Source: Oleispirillum sp965228165
GTDB taxonomy: Bacteria > Pseudomonadota > Alphaproteobacteria > Rhodospirillales > Rhodospirillaceae
Direction: 5' to 3'
Length of the DNA: 64,000 bases
Assembly (NCBI GenBank): GCA_965228165.1
Contig: CBDDHB010000003.1
Span: forward strand, 248,001 to 312,000
Positions 60,121 to 64,000 of this stretch are shown in pieces (the stretch's first letter is position 1; each line of letters opens with the position of its first letter). The notes below the pieces were generated by a model. The model saw only the letters and a program-made list of their open reading frames with translations, was not told the DNA's origin and searched no databases. The position numbers and the translations under genes were made by a program.

Positions 60121-61206
60121 ATGCTCTATCACCTGCTCTATCCCCTGGCCGACCAGTTCCAGGCGTTCAACCTGTTCCGCTACGTCACCTTCCGCACCGC
60201 CGGGGCGGTGCTGACCGCGCTGCTGTTCGCCTTCGTCTTCGGCCCGGCGATCATCCGCTATCTGCGCCGCAAGCAGGGACGCGGCCAGCCGATCCGCACC
60301 GACGGCCCGGAAAGCCACATCCTGACCAAGCAGGGCACGCCGACGATGGGCGGGATCATGATTCTTCTGGGGGTGGGAATTTCCACCCTGCTCTGGGCGA
60401 AGTGGGACAACGGCTACGTCTGGGCGGTGCTGCTGGTCACCCTGGGCTATGGCGCGATCGGCTTCTACGACGACTTCATGAAGGTCACCAAGCGCAGCAC
60501 CGCCGGGTTCTCGGGCAAGAAGAAGCTGGCCGCCGAGCTTGGCATCGCGCTTCTTGCCACCGCCTGGATTTCCTGGATCGGCGGCGCCGACCGGATGGCC
60601 CTGGCGATTCCTTTCCTCAAGGACGCGACGGTCAACTTCGGCCTGTTCTATCTGCCCTTCGCCATGGTGGTGATCGCCGGGGCGGGCAACGCGGTCAACC
60701 TGACCGACGGCCTGGACGGCCTCGCCATCGTGCCGGTGATGATCGCCTCGGCGGTGTTCATGATCATCGCCTATCTGTCCGGCCACCTGGTCTTCGCCAA
60801 CTATCTGCAAATCCACCACACCCCCGGATCGGGCGAGTTGGCGGTGTTCTGCGGCGCGATCGTCGGCGCGGCGATGGGGTTCCTGTGGTTCAACGCCCCG
60901 CCGGCGCAGATTTTCATGGGCGACACCGGCTCGCTGGCGCTGGGCGGCGCGCTGGGAGCGATTTCGGTGGTGACCAAGCATGAACTGGTGCTGGCGATCG
61001 TCGGCGGCCTGTTCGTTCTGGAAACGATTTCGGTGATCGTGCAGGTGGCGAGTTTCAAGCTGACCGGAAAGCGGGTGTTCCGGATGGCGCCGCTGCACCA
61101 TCACTTCGAGAAAAAGGGCTGGGCCGAACCCACCGTGGTGATCCGCTTCTGGATCATCGCGATGATCCTTGGGGTGATCGGCCTGACCACCTTGAAACTG
61201 CGCTGA
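60121..61206 (+). CDS. mraY: Phospho-MurNAc-pentapeptide translocase
   Basis: A 361-residue polytopic membrane enzyme with about ten helices. Signatures: KQGTPTMGGIMIL, FYDDFMKVTKRSTAGFSGKKKL, NAVNLTDGLDGLA and APLHHHFEKKGW. It transfers phospho-MurNAc-pentapeptide to undecaprenyl phosphate to make lipid I. Intact and in the standard place of the dcw cluster. Confidence 0.97.
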   Translation: MLYHLLYPLADQFQAFNLFRYVTFRTAGAVLTALLFAFVFGPAIIRYLRRKQGRGQPIRTDGPESHILTKQGTPTMGGIMILLGVGISTLLWAKWDNGYVWAVLLVTLGYGAIGFYDDFMKVTKRSTAGFSGKKKLAAELGIALLATAWISWIGGADRMALAIPFLKDATVNFGLFYLPFAMVVIAGAGNAVNLTDGLDGLAIVPVMIASAVFMIIAYLSGHLVFANYLQIHHTPGSGELAVFCGAIVGAAMGFLWFNAPPAQIFMGDTGSLALGGALGAISVVTKHELVLAIVGGLFVLETISVIVQVASFKLTGKRVFRMAPLHHHFEKKGWAEPTVVIRFWIIAMILGVIGLTTLKLR

Positions 61207-61225
61207 GAAGAAAGAGAAACCGGGA

Positions 61226-62626
61226 ATGATCCCGCTACAGGCCCTCAGGAACGGACGCTACCTCGTCGCCGGACTCGGCAAGTCCGGCAAGGGCGCGCTG
61301 CGCGCCCTTGCCGCCGCCGGAGCGACGGTGTCCGCCTGGGACGACGCGGCGGAGACCCGCGCCACGGCGGGCGCGGCGGCGCTGTCCTCGATCGAGGAGA
61401 TCGACTGGGCGAATATCGACGCGGTGATCTGGAGCCCCGGCATCCCCCATACCCTGCCCCGCCCGCACCCTTTGGCGACGGCGGCGCGCGCCCACGGCGT
61501 CCCCCTGATCTGCGATGTCGATCTTCTGGTGCGCGCCAAGCCGGAGTGCGTCTTCGTCGGCGTCACCGGCACCAACGGCAAATCCACCACCACCAGCCTG
61601 ATCGCCCATATCGTCGGGAAAAGCGGCCGCGCCTGCGCGGCGGGCGGCAACCTGGGCACCCCGGCGCTGGACCTGCCCGATCTGCCGAAGGGCGGCGTCT
61701 ACGTGCTGGAACTCTCCTCCTACCAGTTGGAACTGGTGCCGTCGCTGTGCCCCGACGTCGCGGTGCACCTGAACATCAGCCCCGACCACATCGACCGCCA
61801 CGGCGACCTTGCCGGATACGTCGCGGCGAAGACGCATCTGTTCGACCATGCCGCGCCGGGGGGCGTCGCCATCGTCGCCGCCGACGACGCGGACTCGCGC
61901 GACATCGCGGCGAAGATCGCGGACCGCGCCGACTGGCGGCTTCTGCCGGTGTCCGCCGAAGGCGCGACGGCGGGCGGCGTCCACGTCCAGGGCGGGCATC
62001 TGTTCGACGCCGCCGAAGGCACGGCGGAGCATATTCTCAACCTTGCCGAAACGCCGGTTCTGACCGGTCGCCACAACCACCAGAACGCCGCCGCCGCCTA
62101 TGCGGCGGCGCGCGCCGTCGGCGTCTCGGTGGCCGACGCGGTGGCGGGATTGCGCACCTATCCCGGCCTCGCCCACCGCCAGGAACGGTTGGGCGAGCTT
62201 CGCGGCGTGCTCTACGTCAACGACAGCAAGGCGACCAACGCCGACGCGGCGGAAAAGGCGCTGGTGTCCTACGACACCCTGTTCTGGATCATCGGCGGTC
62301 GTCCCAAGGCGGGCGGCATCGAGCCCTTGCGGAAATACTTCCCGCGCATCGTCCGCGCCTATCTGATCGGCGAGGCGGCGGACGCCTTCGCCCGGACCAT
62401 CGGCGACGCCGTTCCCCTCGACCGCTGCGGCACGCTTGCCGTCGCCACCGCCAAGGCCGCCGACGACGCCGAGGCCTTCGCCGCCGCCCATCCCGGCAGC
62501 CGTCCGGTGGTGATGCTTTCCCCCGCCTGCGCCAGTTGGGACCAGTTCACCGGCTTCGAGCAACGCGGCGACGCCTTCCGCGAACTGGTGCGTCGCCGCG
62601 CCACCGAAGCGGGAGGCGAATCATGA
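61226..62626 (+). CDS. murD: UDP-MurNAc-L-Ala:D-Glu ligase
   Basis: A 466-residue MurD. The N-terminal Rossmann domain has YLVAGLGKSGKGALRAL, the P-loop is GVTGTNGKSTTTSLIAH, then ELSSYQLELV, HLNISPDHIDRHGD and NDSKATNADAAEKAL. It adds D-glutamate to the growing stem peptide. A 19-bp gap separates it from mraY; its stop overlaps the ftsW ATG. Confidence 0.97.
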   Translation: MIPLQALRNGRYLVAGLGKSGKGALRALAAAGATVSAWDDAAETRATAGAAALSSIEEIDWANIDAVIWSPGIPHTLPRPHPLATAARAHGVPLICDVDLLVRAKPECVFVGVTGTNGKSTTTSLIAHIVGKSGRACAAGGNLGTPALDLPDLPKGGVYVLELSSYQLELVPSLCPDVAVHLNISPDHIDRHGDLAGYVAAKTHLFDHAAPGGVAIVAADDADSRDIAAKIADRADWRLLPVSAEGATAGGVHVQGGHLFDAAEGTAEHILNLAETPVLTGRHNHQNAAAAYAAARAVGVSVADAVAGLRTYPGLAHRQERLGELRGVLYVNDSKATNADAAEKALVSYDTLFWIIGGRPKAGGIEPLRKYFPRIVRAYLIGEAADAFARTIGDAVPLDRCGTLAVATAKAADDAEAFAAAHPGSRPVVMLSPACASWDQFTGFEQRGDAFRELVRRRATEAGGES

Positions 62627-63738
62627 GCCGGGGCTTCACCCGCGCCGACACCAGCGTCCTCGGACGCTGGTGGTGGACGGTGGACCGCTGGACGCTGTCC
62701 GCCCTGGCGATCCTGATCACCGTCGGCATGATGCTGACCGTCGCCGCCGCGCCGATGCGCAAAGGGGCGGACGCCCTGCACTTCGTCTGGCGTCAGGGAA
62801 TGTTCGTGCCGATCGCGGTGGCGATCATCTTCGCCCTGTCGCTGCAAACCCCGAAGACGGTGCGCCGCGTCGCGGTGCTGGGCTACGCCCTGATGATCGG
62901 CCTGATGGCCCTGACCCTGGTGGCGGGGGTGGAGGTCAAGGGCGCGACCCGCTGGATCCGCTTCGCCGGGTTCTCGTTGCAGGCGTCGGAACTGATGAAG
63001 CCCTGCTTCGTCGTGGTCACCGCCTGGATGCTCTCCGCCCACCGCGAGGACCCCACCTTCCCCGGACGCCAGATCTCGGTCGCGCTGCTGGGACTGACCC
63101 TCGGCCTGTTGATCATGCAACCCGATTTCGGGATGAGCGTGGTGGTCGCCGCGATCTGGTGCGGCCAGCTGTTCCTCGCCGGACTGCCGATCGCCTGGAT
63201 CGCCGGGTTGGCGGTTCTGGCGGTCGGCGGCGCGGCGGGGGCCTACGCGACGCTCTACCACGTGCGCAGCCGGGTCGATCGCTTCCTCGATCCCTCGACC
63301 GGCGACACCTATCAGATCACCAAGGCGTTGCAGGCCTTCCAGAACGGCAGCCTGTTCGGTCGCGGCCCCGGCGAGGGCCGGGTCAAGGAGGTCCTGCCCG
63401 ACGCCCACACCGACTTCATCTTCGCGGTGGCGGGCGAGGAATTCGGCATGATCCTGTGCCTGATCCTGATCGCCCTGTTCGCCTTCGTGGTGCTGCGCGG
63501 CTTCGTCCTGGCGATGCGGGACGAAAGCCTGTTCGTGCTGCTGGCGGTGGCCGGGCTGCTGGCGGAATTCGGCTTGCAGGCGTTCATCAACATGGGCTCC
63601 AGCCTGCACCTGATCCCGACCAAGGGGATGACCCTGCCGTTCGTTTCCTACGGCGGGTCGTCGATGATCGGGCTGGCGATCGGCATGGGCGCGGTGCTGG
63701 CGTTGACCCGCAAGCGCGCCGAACGGGGGGACGCATGA
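62623..63738 (+). CDS. ftsW: FtsW, septal glycosyltransferase
   Basis: A 371-residue SEDS-family membrane protein with about ten helices. Conserved parts are KGATRWIRFAGFSLQASELMK (catalytic loop region), LLIMQPDFGMSVV, LPDAHTDFIFAVAGEEFG and KGMTLPFVSYGGSS. It polymerises septal glycan with FtsI. ATG 62623 overlaps the murD stop; its TGA overlaps the murG ATG. Confidence 0.96.
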   Translation: MSRGFTRADTSVLGRWWWTVDRWTLSALAILITVGMMLTVAAAPMRKGADALHFVWRQGMFVPIAVAIIFALSLQTPKTVRRVAVLGYALMIGLMALTLVAGVEVKGATRWIRFAGFSLQASELMKPCFVVVTAWMLSAHREDPTFPGRQISVALLGLTLGLLIMQPDFGMSVVVAAIWCGQLFLAGLPIAWIAGLAVLAVGGAAGAYATLYHVRSRVDRFLDPSTGDTYQITKALQAFQNGSLFGRGPGEGRVKEVLPDAHTDFIFAVAGEEFGMILCLILIALFAFVVLRGFVLAMRDESLFVLLAVAGLLAEFGLQAFINMGSSLHLIPTKGMTLPFVSYGGSSMIGLAIGMGAVLALTRKRAERGDA

Positions 63739-64000
63739 TGGCGGCGCGCAATCCGAAACGGGTGATCCTGGCGGCGGGCGGCACCGGCGGCCACGTCTTC
63801 CCGGCGGAGGCCCTGGCCCAGGCGCTTCTCGCGCGGGGGATCGACCTCGCCCTGCTCACCGACCGGCGCGGCCAGGCCTTCGGCGGTGCGCTGGGCAGCC
63901 TGCCCACCCACGCGCTGCGCGCCGGGGGAATCGCCGGGCGTGGCCCGATCTCGCGGCTCAAGGCGGTTCTCGACCTCGGGGTCGGGGTATTGCAGGCGCG
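63735..64000 (+). CDS. murG: MurG, N-terminal part (3' end outside window)
   Basis: The first 88 residues of UDP-GlcNAc:undecaprenyl-PP-MurNAc-pentapeptide transferase. The N-terminal G-loop VILAAGGTGGHVFPAEALAQAL is diagnostic, followed by LLTDRRGQAF. It converts lipid I to lipid II at the inner face of the membrane. ATG 63735 overlaps the ftsW stop (ATGA); a second ATG follows at once. The frame is open to the window edge. Confidence 0.96.
   Translation, partial: MMAARNPKRVILAAGGTGGHVFPAEALAQALLARGIDLALLTDRRGQAFGGALGSLPTHALRAGGIAGRGPISRLKAVLDLGVGVLQA

Overview
The window is GC-rich DNA from an alphaproteobacterium, most likely a member of the Rhodospirillales. Evidence for this includes a circularly permuted two-piece tmRNA gene, an alpha-type SspB, a MipZ division ATPase, a perfect CtrA box with a GANTC site in its centre, and alphaproteobacterial LexA boxes (GTTC-N7-GTTC). 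It is chromosomal and dominated by housekeeping genes.

Layout. 1-4650: end of an RND efflux pump, an ArsR regulator, a metallo-hydrolase and a fructokinase that start on overlapping codons, and a CtrA-box gene. 4978-12453: a minus-strand envelope/protease cluster (hflK-hflC-degP-like-holC-two unknowns) opposite an Mrp/ApbC ATPase. 12454-14810: accessory locus A (GH108 muramidase plus secreted protein). 14970-22600: thyX, ssrA, sspB, class I fumarase, hydrolase/RHH pair, clpA-clpS. 22670-31460: lipoprotein, D,D-carboxypeptidase, solute-binding protein, sugar-nucleotide genes (phosphohexomutase-ugd-galU), mipZ, auxin-efflux-type carrier. 31715-34560: accessory locus B (interrupted GH24 muramidase with LysM plus secreted protein). 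34680-50280: queuosine-precursor transporter, broken GH114-like gene, acyl-CoA-synthetase-like protein, cobD, mgtE, tRNA-Leu, lipB, asmA, djlA, EamA, amidase. 50321-50710: rnpB. 50950-53430: accessory locus C (Sel1 protein between 33-bp direct repeats, and a peptidoglycan-binding-domain protein). 53617-end: the dcw cell-wall/division cluster mraZ-rsmH-ftsL-ftsI-murE-murF-mraY-murD-ftsW-murG, preceded by three MraZ boxes.

The most interesting signal is that the three accessory loci, all carrying peptidoglycan-acting or peptidoglycan-binding proteins with small secreted partners, each have a perfect alphaproteobacterial LexA box. Loci A and B share a whole promoter: a 56-58 bp inverted-repeat-bounded element, then 52 bp, then a LexA box over the -10 box. 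This suggests a dispersed, DNA-damage-inducible set of cell-wall-degrading modules.

Other structure: two 274-bp elements with CTAG ends, whose right ends supply the stop codons of minus-strand genes; a mosaic intergenic repeat family in at least four copies; and several genes that need one extra base in a homopolymer to be intact. That last pattern points to assembly errors as much as to decay. Coordinates of starts were chosen from Shine-Dalgarno spacing and overlaps; no database search was possible.
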